A stretch of 64,000 nucleotides of DNA from Natribacillus halophilus. Its GTDB lineage: Bacteria > Bacillota > Bacilli > Bacillales > Marinococcaceae. A model generated the notes under the pieces. It searched no databases, was not told the origin of the DNA, and saw nothing but the letters and a program-made list of their open reading frames with translations. The stretch's first letter is position 1. Every line of letters starts with the position of its first letter. Below are positions 43,561 to 52,527 of this stretch, in pieces. The DNA lies in assembly GCF_900100185.1 (NCBI RefSeq), contig NZ_FNEN01000013.1:1-64000 (forward strand), given 5' to 3'. The translations under genes and the position numbers were made by a program.

Positions 43561-44631
43561 ATGAAGCACATTTACAGTGATATTATTCAATTTCGCGGCT
43601 CTCATTATGATTTTGGCTATATGCAGGGGGAGAAGCTCAAAGAGTCGCTCTCAGTAAAAAATCGCCAAAACCAATGGAAGGTGAGGAAGCCGCGTTTTAC
43701 GATTGACGCTGACGAAGTGAAACAACAGATTACTTCATTCGCTCCCGGCGTCTGGGAAGAACTCATCGGCCTGCAGGATGCATTGGAGTGGCCGATGGAG
43801 CGGGTGCTACAGGAATATGGCGGATATCGATTAAATATCGCTCCCTCCGGCTGTTCGATTCTTGTGGGCGAGGATTATTTTATCCGCAATTATGATTATC
43901 ATCCCAAAACCTATGATGGGCGGTACATTTTGTACCAGCCCACGGACACCGGCTATGCCATTGCCGGGCCCAGCCAGCGAATCACGGGGCGGATGGATGG
44001 CATGAATGAAAAAGGTCTGGTGATGGGTTACAACCTCACCAATCGAAAAAAGCCGGATGATGGGTTTATTTGCAGTATGATTGGCCGCTTGCTTTTAGAA
44101 TCATGCGCGAACGTAACAGAAGCGGTAGAGATGGCGCGGGAAATCCCTCATCGCCATTCGTTTAGTTACCTCGTTTTTGATACGAAGGGGGAGATGGTTG
44201 TCATTGAAGCCTCGCCACGCGGCGTCAATAGTCGGATAGCCAGCGCGTGTACGAATCATTTCGATATTCAGACCAACGAAAATCGCTTCCGTCTGGACGA
44301 TTCCAAACGTCGTCTGGCACTCATGGAAGAAAATTCGACTTTGGACGCGGATGACGCGTTCCGGCTGTTGAATGATACAGATGAAGAGATATTTTCGGAC
44401 CGCTATAAAAGCTGGGCGGGGACGATTCATACATCGGCTTATTTTCCAAAGGAAATGAAAGCCTGGATTGCCTTGGGCGGCGACCGGGAACCGGTAGAAT
44501 TTGATTTTGCCGACTGGCTGTCAGGCCAGGACATAGATGACAAACACCTCGCAGGAACAGTGGATACGGATTTGCCGTTTTTGCATATGGACAAAGGGGC
44601 CGACTGGTTTCGAAAAAAGCACCTCCATTGA
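43561..44631 (+). CDS. C45 family (acyl-CoA:6-APA acyltransferase-like) N-terminal nucleophile hydrolase
   Basis: This 356-residue protein has the N-terminal block FRGSHYDFGYMQGEKLKE and the probable nucleophile Cys in SGCSILVGEDYFIRNYDYHP (about residue 99). MDGMNEKGLVMGYNLTNR and SFSYLVFDTKGEMVVIEASP follow. In the family, cleavage before the Cys activates the enzyme. The substrate is unknown; relatives act on penicillin side chains, bile salts or acyl-peptides. GAAAGGCGCTACT precedes the ATG. Confidence 0.75.
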   Translation: MKHIYSDIIQFRGSHYDFGYMQGEKLKESLSVKNRQNQWKVRKPRFTIDADEVKQQITSFAPGVWEELIGLQDALEWPMERVLQEYGGYRLNIAPSGCSILVGEDYFIRNYDYHPKTYDGRYILYQPTDTGYAIAGPSQRITGRMDGMNEKGLVMGYNLTNRKKPDDGFICSMIGRLLLESCANVTEAVEMAREIPHRHSFSYLVFDTKGEMVVIEASPRGVNSRIASACTNHFDIQTNENRFRLDDSKRRLALMEENSTLDADDAFRLLNDTDEEIFSDRYKSWAGTIHTSAYFPKEMKAWIALGGDREPVEFDFADWLSGQDIDDKHLAGTVDTDLPFLHMDKGADWFRKKHLH

Positions 44632-44685
44632 CATGCTGGGCGCTTATAATACAATAGCATTAGTGTTGGAAATGAGGTGTCAAGG

Positions 44686-45600
44686 TTGATCGATGTTCAA
44701 GGTTTACAAAAGTCCTACAAAGATTTTCAAGCGGTGAATAACAGCAATTTTCATGTTGAGGAAGGTGAAATATTCGGCTTCCTCGGACCCAATGGGGCGG
44801 GAAAAAGCACGACGATTAACATTTTATCCACGATGCTGCAGCCGACGAGTGGTTCGGTTACCATCAATGGCTACGATGTCACGAAACACCAAAACCGCGT
44901 CAGGGAAAGTATCGGTATTATTTTTCAGCAGAACACACTGGACGAGAAATTAACCGCCAAGGAAAACTTAAAGCTGCATTGCAAGTTCTATGGCGTGCCC
45001 CGCTCAAAGCGAAAGGCGCGCATCAATGAGGTGCTTGAAATCGTTGATCTCACCGATAGCATCAATCTATTGGTGGAAAAATTCTCCGGAGGCATGCAAC
45101 GACGGCTGGAAATCGCCCGCGGGTTGCTCCATTATCCGAAAGTGCTCTTTCTGGACGAGCCGACCGTTGGCCTTGATCCGCAAACCCGCGCCCATGTATG
45201 GGAATATATACTAAAGCTGAAAGAAAATGAAAATATCACGATGTTTTTAACGACCCATTACCTGGATGAAGCCGAGATTAGCGATCGCATAGCCATTATG
45301 GATCACGGAGATATCATCGCGATTGACACGCCGAGAAATCTCAAGCAGCAGCTCGGTGGTGACATTGTGGAAATCAAAACGACAGACAATGAAGCCGCGA
45401 TGAAAGAAATAGAATCGGACTTTGACGTTGTCGATCTGTCATTACAAGACGGTTTTATCAATTGTAAAGTTGAAAACAGTGACGCGTTTGTTTCATCCTT
45501 TATTAAAACACTACAAACGCCTCTCACAGGATTGGATATCCGCAAACCGACATTGAACGATGTTTTTCTCTCCTTCACGGGGCGGGAAATCAGAGATTGA
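44686..45600 (+). CDS. DrrA-type ABC exporter ATPase
   Basis: This 304-residue ABC ATPase has Walker A GPNGAGKST (about 35-43), signature FSGGMQRRLEIARGL, Walker B VLFLDEPTVGLDPQ and H-loop FLTTHYLDEAE. A C-terminal domain of about 80 residues follows, as in daunorubicin-resistance type ATPases. TTG at 44686 is six bases after GAGGTG; GTG at 44677 overlaps that site. It forms an ABC-2 exporter with the next gene. Confidence 0.83.
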   Translation: MIDVQGLQKSYKDFQAVNNSNFHVEEGEIFGFLGPNGAGKSTTINILSTMLQPTSGSVTINGYDVTKHQNRVRESIGIIFQQNTLDEKLTAKENLKLHCKFYGVPRSKRKARINEVLEIVDLTDSINLLVEKFSGGMQRRLEIARGLLHYPKVLFLDEPTVGLDPQTRAHVWEYILKLKENENITMFLTTHYLDEAEISDRIAIMDHGDIIAIDTPRNLKQQLGGDIVEIKTTDNEAAMKEIESDFDVVDLSLQDGFINCKVENSDAFVSSFIKTLQTPLTGLDIRKPTLNDVFLSFTGREIRD

Positions 45601-45617
45601 GTAGGAGGGAATGACAC

Positions 45618-46439
45618 GTGGAAGGAATTATTGCCATTTGGCAGCGCGACATGATTAAGTTTTTTAGAGACCGCGCTCGTATGATCGGCTCCTTTTCGAT
45701 GCCGATTTTATTTTTGGTCGTTTTTGGCGTTGGTATGGGCGGCGCCATGGAATCGTTAGTAGCCTCGGGGATAGGGACGGATGAAGATTTCAATTATGTG
45801 GAATTTATTTTTCCCGGTATTGTGTCCATGACCTTGTTAATGACGTCCGTTTTTTCTTCATTATCGGTTATTCAGGACCGTGATTTCGGGTATATGCGTG
45901 AGATTTTGGTTTCACCGGTATCCCGGGTGAACATCGCGCTTGGAAAAATGCTGGGATCGGCTTCAGTTGCCTTCGTGCAAGGGGTGATGATGTTTGTGCT
46001 TATGCCTTTCCTGGGGATAAGTATCGATCTGGTTACGCTTTTGCAGTTGCTCCCGGTTATGTTTATGATCGCCTGCGCGTTTTCTTCCCTTGGTCTGCTC
46101 GTCGCCAGTTTATTGAATTCCATGCAGGGCTTTCAGCTCGTCGTCAACATTTTGGTGATGCCGATGATCTTTTTGTCCGGCGCCTTGTTCCCGTTGAGTA
46201 ATATGCCGGGATGGGTGGATTTTATTGTGACATTGAACCCGGTGACGTACGGCGTGGATCTTATGAAAAATATTATGATCGACGTGGACAACTTAAGTGC
46301 CACGGTGCAGGAAGAAATGGGCCTGAACCTTACGTTTTTCGGGCAACCTGTGACGATGACGGGAGAGGTGTTCTTTTTGCTCGGGTTCACGGCTTTGTTG
46401 ATTCTCCTGGCGACGCTTATGTTTAGGCGGAAGAATTGA
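45618..46439 (+). CDS. ABC-2 type exporter permease (DrrB-like)
   Basis: This 273-residue protein has six membrane helices. Typical blocks are FFRDRARMIGSFSMPILFLVVFG, VIQDRDFGYMREILVSPVSR and MPMIFLSGALFPLSNMPGW. The GTG start follows AGGAGGGAATGACAC. It pairs with the DrrA-type ATPase to export a lipid-like or antibiotic substrate; the identity is not visible. Confidence 0.83.
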   Translation: MEGIIAIWQRDMIKFFRDRARMIGSFSMPILFLVVFGVGMGGAMESLVASGIGTDEDFNYVEFIFPGIVSMTLLMTSVFSSLSVIQDRDFGYMREILVSPVSRVNIALGKMLGSASVAFVQGVMMFVLMPFLGISIDLVTLLQLLPVMFMIACAFSSLGLLVASLLNSMQGFQLVVNILVMPMIFLSGALFPLSNMPGWVDFIVTLNPVTYGVDLMKNIMIDVDNLSATVQEEMGLNLTFFGQPVTMTGEVFFLLGFTALLILLATLMFRRKN

Positions 46440-46452
46440 TTGTGCTAGGCTT

Positions 46453-46602
46453 TTGGAACACTTTTTCCGTCCGTGTATGGTGATTCACGCTCCAACGGAC
46501 GGGGTTGGATTACTTTTTTAGTCATCCCACCTTCATTCACGTTCCAACGGTCACGGTTGGAATACTTTTTTCGCCCGAATCCTGTTGTTCGCGTTTCAAG
46601 TT
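46453..46602. repeat. 52-bp tandem repeat after the exporter operon
   Basis: TTGGAA/TxACTTTTTT starts at about 46453, 46505 and 46557. Each unit also contains CACG(C/T)TCCAACGG or a decayed form about 38 bases later. TCCAAC and GTTGGA can pair, so the units are linked hairpins. Confidence 0.65.
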
Positions 46603-46611
46603 TATACTGTC

Positions 46612-46940
46612 CTACTGCCGGACCAACGTTTCTTTTAGCACTTGCGCATGATTATATGTCTCATCTTTAGCCGCGTAAACAAGCGTAACATTCCGGTGCG
46701 TCTCGATGAGTCTTCATTTTGCCGGAGTTCGTTAATGTACGCTTCCCTGAACGTTTGAAACTTGCCGGGAGCGTCCCCGAACCATTGTCGCAGTTCTTTC
46801 GTCGGCCTTACATCCTTCGCCCATTCGTCAATGTGAGCATTCTTTTTGGCGACGCCGCGCGGCCATACGCGATCGACGAGAATTCTGTATCCGTCCGCGT
46901 TCTGCGCTTCTGCGTAAATACGTTTTAAAGCAATGGCCAT
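46612..46940 (-). pseudogene. DUF488 family protein gene, frameshifted
   Basis: The first frame codes MAIALKRIYAEAQNADGYRI with LVDRVWPRGVAKKNAHIDEW up to INELRQNED, a good DUF488 start. It then runs into an unrelated tail. The family ending THRNVTLVYAAKDETYNHAQ followed by VLKETLVRQ is present in another frame and stops at 46612-46614. A short deletion near 46705-46715 removed a few codons and shifted the frame. The protein is probably not functional. Confidence 0.75.
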
Positions 46941-46988
46941 GCAGCTACCTCCCTTAGTTAAAAGAAGCGCCTAAAAAGATGAGGCGCC

Positions 46989-47588
46989 TCAATAAACTTT
47001 GTAAATTTGTCCGGTTTGTGATCCCTCGACACTTTTCTGATAGGCCATAGCCACTCTGTCCCCGGGAACAGGTTGAAAGCCGGCAAATAGATGTCCAATC
47101 CTTTCGGAAGACTCCTCCAGGAGGCTAGGGCTCACATTATTGATGCGAATGCCTCGGGGCATTTCAATCGCGGCAGAAGTGACAAACGAACGGATGCCGC
47201 CATTGGCCATGGCTGCCGAAGCACCTTGCGGAATGGGGTCATCCATCATAACCCCGGAAGTAAGCGTGAAACTGCCGCCATCAGTCACATAGGGCAGGCC
47301 GAGCAGAACAAGGTTTATTTGGCCTTTTAATTTGCTGTTGACTGCCGTTTCATTTTTGTCGGGAGTCATTTCCGTGAGCTGTGCAAAACCGGCGCTTCCC
47401 GAAGCATTAATGACGGCATCGACGTTGCCGGTGTGTTCATACATGTGGCGGATGCTAGTTTCATCCGTAATGTCGACTTGCACATCCGCTCCATTTCTGC
47501 CCGCGCGAATAATCTCATGATTTTGCTGCAGACGATCATATACATTGCTGCCGATGGTTCCGGTCGCGCCGATGAGTAGTATTTTCAT
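46989..47588 (-). CDS. Short-chain dehydrogenase/reductase
   Basis: This 199-residue enzyme has the nucleotide-binding motif LLIGATGTIGSNVYDRL at the start, INASGSAGFAQL in place of the NNAG block, and IEMPRGIRINNVSPSLLEES near 150. The usual YxxxK catalytic pair is not obvious: AASAAMANGGIRSFV stands at that position. It is therefore an atypical short SDR. ATG at 47588 follows TGGAGGATGATAAC. Substrate unknown. Confidence 0.72.
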   Translation of the reverse strand: MKILLIGATGTIGSNVYDRLQQNHEIIRAGRNGADVQVDITDETSIRHMYEHTGNVDAVINASGSAGFAQLTEMTPDKNETAVNSKLKGQINLVLLGLPYVTDGGSFTLTSGVMMDDPIPQGASAAMANGGIRSFVTSAAIEMPRGIRINNVSPSLLEESSERIGHLFAGFQPVPGDRVAMAYQKSVEGSQTGQIYKVY

Positions 47589-47640
47589 GTTATCATCCTC
47601 CAAATGGTATTTATCCTAAAAACGGGAGTATGAAACATGG

Positions 47641-47679
47641 AAAAAAACGGCAACCGCTCATAGACGCGAGCGGTTGCCA
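47641..47679 (-). terminator. Terminator of the OpuAC-type gene
   Basis: GGCAACCGCTC and GAGCGGTTGCC pair around ATAGACGC; on the minus strand the stem is followed by a run of T. Confidence 0.9.
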
Positions 47680-47689
47680 GTCTTTACGA

Positions 47690-48607
47690 TTATTCGCTAT
47701 CGCTATCTTCGTCTGTTTCTTCAATATCCAACCACTCATCAACCATGTCTCGATTATTATCAATCCAATTTTGGGCTGCTTCTTCCGGCTCCATTTCATT
47801 TTCTGAGATGTCAAGCATGACCTCGTTCATATCATCGGCTTCCCAATAGAAGTTGTCGAGAATCTGATAAGCTTCAGGTTCATCTTCTTCCAGGCCTTCG
47901 CGGACCACCGTCCGGATTTCTTCCTCTTCTTCATAAATACCTTCCGGGTCTTCGAGGAAACGAATGTCATACGTATTAAATTTCCAGTGGGGTTCCCAGG
48001 CTGTTACAACCACAGGTTCTTCATCTTCAATCGCTTGCCCTAATTCGGCGGTCATGGCAGCATCACTCGATGTTTGTAGAGGAATGTCGATGTTATCATA
48101 CGTTTCTATAGCTTGCTCAGTTGAATCCACGACTCCGGCACCAGCATCGATTCCGACGATTTCATCAAAATTGTCGGAATGGATGTCTTCAATACTGGTC
48201 ACATCCATATAATCCGGAACGGCCAGTCCAGTACGGTTTCCTTCCAAATTAGGGCCTAGATCGACCACTTCGTCTCCATATCGTTCATAGTCAGTCGCCA
48301 TATCCGAAGGCAACCAACCGGCAACATGACCATCCGCATCCCCTTGTGCAACACTTTGCCACATTACGGCTTGCTCGACCTGATTTAAGTTTACATCGTA
48401 TCCTGCTTCTTCCAAAACAAGACCAATAACATTGTTTGAAGCCACTTCGGATTCCCAGGCAACGTATGTGAGTTCAATTTCTCCATTTTCACCATTGGAT
48501 TCGTTTGACTCGTCGCCGGCTGCTCCTGAATCATCTCCACATGCAGCAAGGACCAATGCGCTCAGTGAAAGTGGCAGAAAACACTTGCCTTTTTTAAATA
48601 AATGCAC
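47690..48607 (-). CDS. Glycine betaine/choline ABC transporter substrate-binding lipoprotein (OpuAC family)
   Basis: This 305-residue lipoprotein has lipobox VLAAC, acidic linker, then an OpuAC-type binding domain: YVAWESEVASNNVIGLVLE, VEQAVMWQSVAQGDADGHVA and VVVTAWEPHWKFNTYDIRFL. Trp and Tyr residues of this family form the aromatic cage for quaternary ammonium ligands. No ATPase or permease gene adjoins it. The GTG start follows TAGGAGGCTTATC. It is divergent from a GbsR-type gene, with a candidate GbsR operator between. Confidence 0.85.
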   Translation of the reverse strand: MHLFKKGKCFLPLSLSALVLAACGDDSGAAGDESNESNGENGEIELTYVAWESEVASNNVIGLVLEEAGYDVNLNQVEQAVMWQSVAQGDADGHVAGWLPSDMATDYERYGDEVVDLGPNLEGNRTGLAVPDYMDVTSIEDIHSDNFDEIVGIDAGAGVVDSTEQAIETYDNIDIPLQTSSDAAMTAELGQAIEDEEPVVVTAWEPHWKFNTYDIRFLEDPEGIYEEEEEIRTVVREGLEEDEPEAYQILDNFYWEADDMNEVMLDISENEMEPEEAAQNWIDNNRDMVDEWLDIEETDEDSDSE

Positions 48608-48639
48608 GATAAGCCTCCTAAGTTAAAAATGTAATGAAT

Positions 48640-48657
48640 GTTTAATACAAATTAAAT
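48640..48657 (-). promoter_or_regulatory. Candidate GbsR operator A, upstream of the OpuAC-type gene
   Basis: GTTTAAT-ACAA-ATTAAAT matches the palindrome found before the HAD/ABC operon and gbsA, with one arm base changed. It lies 8 bp downstream of the -10 box of the minus-strand promoter (TTGACA 48693-48688, 16-bp spacer, TATAGT 48671-48666). Confidence 0.7.
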
Positions 48658-48724
48658 ACATGTTGACTATAACATATTACTGGAGGATGTCAACGGGATC
48701 ATTCGACAAAGGTTTCGTCGTCGT

Positions 48725-48775
48725 TTGAATTTTTCCGTGATGAACGGTATAATTTTGGTTAAATAAATTTTAAAT
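48725..48775 (+). promoter_or_regulatory. gbsR promoter with weak operator-like element
   Basis: TTGAAT (48725-48730), 17-bp spacer, TATAAT (48748-48753). The element GTTAAAT-AAAT-TTTAAAT at 48758-48775 keeps 11 of 14 arm positions of the GbsR-type palindrome and may give autoregulation. Confidence 0.5.
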
Positions 48776-48815
48776 GATTCGAATTTCCGCCGTTGACTTT
48801 AACGAGGTGATCGTA

Positions 48816-49382
48816 ATGGATGAGATACGTAAGGAAAAAGAGGCCGAGTTGCAAAAGGGCAATCGTTCCATCGAGGATAGTATTGCCGATACCATGGATA
48901 TTTATGGCTACACGCGTTCCGTTGGGCGAATTTATGCTGTATTGTATTTGCATGGCGAGCCGATGACGCTTGATGATTTGCGGCATGAATTGGGAATGAG
49001 CAAAGGGAGTATGAGTCTGGGCGTACGTAGGTTGATGGATGATAAGCTCATTCATCGTGTTTTTAGAAAAGGAGAACGTAAAGATTTGTACCAGGCAGAA
49101 CAGGATTACTTTAAATTTTTTACCAGCGTTTTTTCGCGTCGTTGGCAAAGGGAAGTAAGTGTGAACATAGAGGGTATCCATCAAGCGCAACCGCGATATG
49201 AAGCATTGATTGCTGATCCGGATACACCCGAAGATGTCAGAGAAGATGCCAAACGAAAACTTGAAAAAATTACAGGATCTTTACCCTATTATGATTTTCT
49301 GGAACGGCTCGTTGCTAAGACTGAATCCGGGGAATTATTCAGGATGTTGTTAGGTGAAGAGGAGAGAGGATATAAATCTTAA
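48816..49382 (+). CDS. gbsR: GbsR family transcriptional regulator (choline-responsive MarR-like)
   Basis: This 188-residue winged-helix protein contains IADTMDIYGYTRSVGRIYAV, LYLHGEPMTLDDLRHELGMS and KGSMSLGVRRLMDDKLIHRV (about 28-90), the GbsR-specific form of the MarR fold. In B. subtilis GbsR represses gbsAB and opuB and is relieved by choline; CudC plays the same role in staphylococci. ATG at 48816 follows ACGAGGTGATCGTA. It stands between the OpuAC-type gene and, ancestrally, the HAD/ABC operon, and probably controls both plus gbsA-betA. Confidence 0.88.
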   Translation: MDEIRKEKEAELQKGNRSIEDSIADTMDIYGYTRSVGRIYAVLYLHGEPMTLDDLRHELGMSKGSMSLGVRRLMDDKLIHRVFRKGERKDLYQAEQDYFKFFTSVFSRRWQREVSVNIEGIHQAQPRYEALIADPDTPEDVREDAKRKLEKITGSLPYYDFLERLVAKTESGELFRMLLGEEERGYKS

Positions 49383-49548
49383 CAGTACACGATTTAGTTA
49401 TTATAAATTTCAAAAGGTCCTGTTCATTCCCAAAGGGGGGATCCCCTCTCTGATTTTTCATGTATACCTTGTCATCCCCCCCTCGTATATCTCAATTATC
49501 TATCTACTACTATCAGTTGGATAAACCATTGTGAAAATTCCCTAATTT
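49379..49548. repeat. Direct repeat, copy 1 (after gbsR)
   Basis: Starts TTAACAGTACACGATTTAG and ends near GTGAAAATTCCC. It matches 53446-53620 over its whole length with few changes and small indels. It includes the GGGGGGATCCCC hairpin followed by TGATTTTT that should terminate gbsR. Confidence 0.9.
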
Positions 49549-49931
49549 AGGTTGAAAAACAAAAGATGGAAATAAGTCGAACTGGAAGGGGCACGAATGC
49601 TCACCCTTGTGAAAATTCCAAAAGTACAATGATCTACATCGCACTCGATAATGATTCCATCAAATAAATCTTGTTAGCCTAACATCTGTCTAACGGAAAT
49701 TATCTCTTAAAAGAATAAATGGGGGGGAGGAAGGGGAGGAGTCACCTGCGCAGCTCCGCGTGTGGATCAATAGGTGGCGTAGTCAATAATGACTACGCTA
49801 CCCAGTTTGATTGCAAGGGATTTCACAAAGCAGGCAATTGATTATCCAATATTATCCAATCAAAATTCTTAAAAAATTGAAGGCACCGCTAATACCATAA
49901 AGGTAAACCCTACCAAAGGAGCGATGCCTTC
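49549..49931. other. Gene-free stretch before the IS remnant
   Basis: No gene seen. It holds a purine-rich tract (about 49721-49740) and a nearly perfect hairpin at 49773-49802: arms of 13 bases, GGTGGCGTAGTCA and TGACTACGCTACC, with an ATAA loop and a single mismatch. The hairpin lacks a T run, so it is not a typical terminator; it may mark an element end. Confidence 0.5.
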
Positions 49932-50659
49932 ATGGGACAATCTAACACACTTTTAGACGTATTTAAATCCTTCGTATCCATTGAGGAAATCAAAGATATT
50001 CTTTGTTCTCACGATTACCAAGAGGTCGCGCGAAAATGGAAAGGTACAGATCATATTTTCTTTTGGCTACTGGCCTCAAGCGAAGAATGGCAAAACTACC
50101 GTGAAAGTGTGAACAAACTCAAATGTGCCCCAAACCTCAAAACCGTTGATCACACGACGTTAGCGAAAAAAGCTCGCGTCATTCCCTTTAAAGCCGTTAA
50201 AGAGATATTGGAGCTTTTAGGTTCCCGTTTCAATCAGGAGACCCGCCGTTCCCTGGATTTACCGGTTTCGGTAGCAGCGCTTGATTCAACGACGATGACC
50301 GTAGGAGAAAACCAGCTCCCCCCTATCACGGGAAACGTTCCGGTGTTAAAATGCATACATTTTTCCGCGTGGACACGCTGCTTCCGATTCAAGTGGAGGC
50401 CTCCAAAGGGTTGACGCATGATGTGGCCGTTGCCGATTCCTTTGCCCCACCAACTGACACGACGGTCCGAGATCGAGTTTATGCCACCATCCGTGATTTC
50501 GATGGACGCTCATTCGTTCAATTTGCGCGAGAATTGATCCAAGGGATATTACCTTTGGAAGTCGCCGATCACTTAACCCAATTTCTACGTGATCGAAAAT
50601 ATATGACACTTACGTATTTGTGGAAATTTATAGTAAATCAACGCACCTGCACAAAGTAA
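49932..50659 (+). pseudogene. IS4-type transposase, frameshifted and truncated
   Basis: The first frame (49932-50414) encodes MGQSNTLLDVFKSFVSIEEI through VAALDSTTMTVGENQLP, with an Asp of the DDE type in LDSTTMT. Coding then continues in another frame from about 50345 (VKMHTFFRVDTLLPIQVEAS, then KGLTHDVAVADSFAP). After about 50510 the sequence jumps to what looks like the C-terminal end, so there is also an internal deletion. No flanking inverted repeats could be recognised. The element is dead. Confidence 0.7.
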
Positions 50660-50745
50660 TAGTATAAAATGTATCAATCGGATTGTTAATTAACCCGGTA
50701 ATAAAGATTTAAATACATTTCTCCACGTATGAGAACTACTTGGGG

Positions 50746-52179
50746 TTAATCCCCCTCACTTGTTTTAGCGACAGTAGTTAGCGATTCGTCGCTGGTATTT
50801 CCAAATGCATCAATCGCTGTGATATTTATTTCATATTCAGTATCCGGCTCCAGCTCTTCAATTGGGAACTCAAGTTTTTCTGGAACTGTCTTCTTATAAT
50901 ACTCTGAGAAAGCCTTATATTCTGTTACAGTTTCATCAGACCTCTTGTCTGTTGCTGTCACTTGATAGGAATGGACAAGTAAATTATCTGAAGCCTGGTC
51001 GAATTCTACAAACAATTCGCTTGATGTTGTTTTATCTTCATTAATCGTTGCCGCCGACCCCTTTTCGAAATAAGGGTTTTCATTGTCACGATCTGATGTA
51101 TAGTTGAAGTCATCTGTTGATTCAACTGGTGTTTCGATTACCCATGGGTCTCCAACCCAGTCATCGCCATGGAAACCGCGTCGTTTTATAACCACCTCAT
51201 CATCGTACGCTTCCACAACTAAACCATTACTGATCTCTTCATGTCCGGGAGGGAGCTCTCCTTGCAAGTAGCCATCTTCCGTCCACATATAATTGACACT
51301 GCCTGTATTTACGGATGTAAAATCTTTCTGATGGATTGACCTAGGGTCACTAATAGGATAGTGGGTATGTCCTGCGAAAAAAATCACTTGCGGGTATTTT
51401 TCCAATGTTTCGTACAATAAGTCTCCGTTTGGACTAAGGTTCCATTCACTGCCATAAGTTGTGTTTTCAAGCGGCCAATGACTAAACACAAAAATTGGTT
51501 TCTCTGAATCTCTTTCTTCCGCTTTACTCAACCGCTCATCCAGCCATTTTATTTGCTCCTTTGAGTAATAACCGTAATCCTCTTCTCCCAATACCACAAA
51601 ATCATAATCATTAATCACTTCATGGTAATAAAGTGAATCCATTCCTGTTTTGGCAAGAAATCGCTCCTGTGACTCCTCTGGACTTAGATCATTATCATAC
51701 TCATGGTTTCCAATAGCAAAGAGCGATTCTATTCCATCCTGTTTATTTTCATCATAAATGTCCATCGCATAATTGTATTGATCAGCGGAACCATGTTCCG
51801 TCAAATCACCTAAAAAAACAAGGGCATCCTGATTTGGGACTAACTTATCTAATTGGTTTAGCGATTCCTCAAACTTTTCCAAGTCATTGTATTTGCTTAT
51901 TGTCTCTCTTCCAATTTGAGTGTCACTTATAACGGGGAAAACAAGTTCTGGGTCTTCCCCAGGAATCCCTGGAACGTTTTCTGGTGGCCCATTCCCTGGA
52001 TTACTTGGAGGGCCATTCCCAGGATTGCTCGGCGGGCCGTTTCCCGGACTGTTTACTGGCGGACCATTTCCCGGACTAATTGCCGCAGCATTATGGGGAA
52101 ATGTCAGCAATGTTAAGCCAAATAGAATTGCCATTAAACTAACTGGTAATTTCAAAGGATTTTTTACTATTTTACTCAT
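50746..52179 (-). CDS. Secreted calcineurin-like phosphoesterase
   Basis: This 477-residue exported enzyme has a signal peptide (about 1-33), then four PGNGPP units in a linker (about 35-70). The metallophosphoesterase domain follows with the complete metal set: VISDTQIG, FLGDLTEHG, IGNHEYD, VFSHWPLEN and FFAGHTHYP. A C-terminal β-sandwich region (about 370-470) resembles fibronectin III. It could hydrolyse phosphomono- or diesters outside the cell. It sits inside the 4-kb insertion between gbsR and the HAD/ABC operon. The start is the first ATG, with GGAGGGAG 14 bases upstream. Confidence 0.85.
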   Translation of the reverse strand: MSKIVKNPLKLPVSLMAILFGLTLLTFPHNAAAISPGNGPPVNSPGNGPPSNPGNGPPSNPGNGPPENVPGIPGEDPELVFPVISDTQIGRETISKYNDLEKFEESLNQLDKLVPNQDALVFLGDLTEHGSADQYNYAMDIYDENKQDGIESLFAIGNHEYDNDLSPEESQERFLAKTGMDSLYYHEVINDYDFVVLGEEDYGYYSKEQIKWLDERLSKAEERDSEKPIFVFSHWPLENTTYGSEWNLSPNGDLLYETLEKYPQVIFFAGHTHYPISDPRSIHQKDFTSVNTGSVNYMWTEDGYLQGELPPGHEEISNGLVVEAYDDEVVIKRRGFHGDDWVGDPWVIETPVESTDDFNYTSDRDNENPYFEKGSAATINEDKTTSSELFVEFDQASDNLLVHSYQVTATDKRSDETVTEYKAFSEYYKKTVPEKLEFPIEELEPDTEYEINITAIDAFGNTSDESLTTVAKTSEGD

Positions 52180-52527
52180 AAAATAAATTACACTCCCTCC
52201 TTAATACTAATAACCTGTTGATGTGAGAATAAAAATAAATCTCCTTTCTCAACTCCCCTCCTTTGTTTAGAACATTAAATATATATTAAACAATATATAT
52301 GAATACCATAGTAACAAATTATAATTGAAAGTCAAATTTCACTAGATTCGTATAGGAATCTTGACACGAAGCCTTGTCACGTCACTTGTTCTTGTAAGTT
52401 TTTGAAAGTAATGGATGAAATTTATTTACTAAATGTAAAAAATAGGATATGCTTGTCCATACTGTTGGTCCTTTATATTGGAGTTGGACAACCACCCGTT
52501 TTTCCAGCATAAAATATTATAAATACC
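52180..52527. other. AT-rich stretch without genes
   Basis: It carries the upstream region of the phosphoesterase gene (its ribosome site at about 52192-52199) and AT-rich DNA up to the scrambled transposase. No ORF, repeat or hairpin of note was seen. Confidence 0.5.

Noticed and set aside
44629-44650. TTGACA and TATAAT before the DrrA-type gene as a promoter
   Set aside because: The spacer is only 10 bp, too short for a standard promoter. The TATAAT alone may still be a -10 box with a poor -35.
47690-48607. Assigning this gene as part of a complete opu operon
   Set aside because: Neither side has an ATPase or permease gene. Only the binding protein is present, so no operon was called.
50351-50659. 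A separate 102-codon gene
   Set aside because: Its sequence continues the IS4-type transposase in another frame, so it is part of a broken gene.
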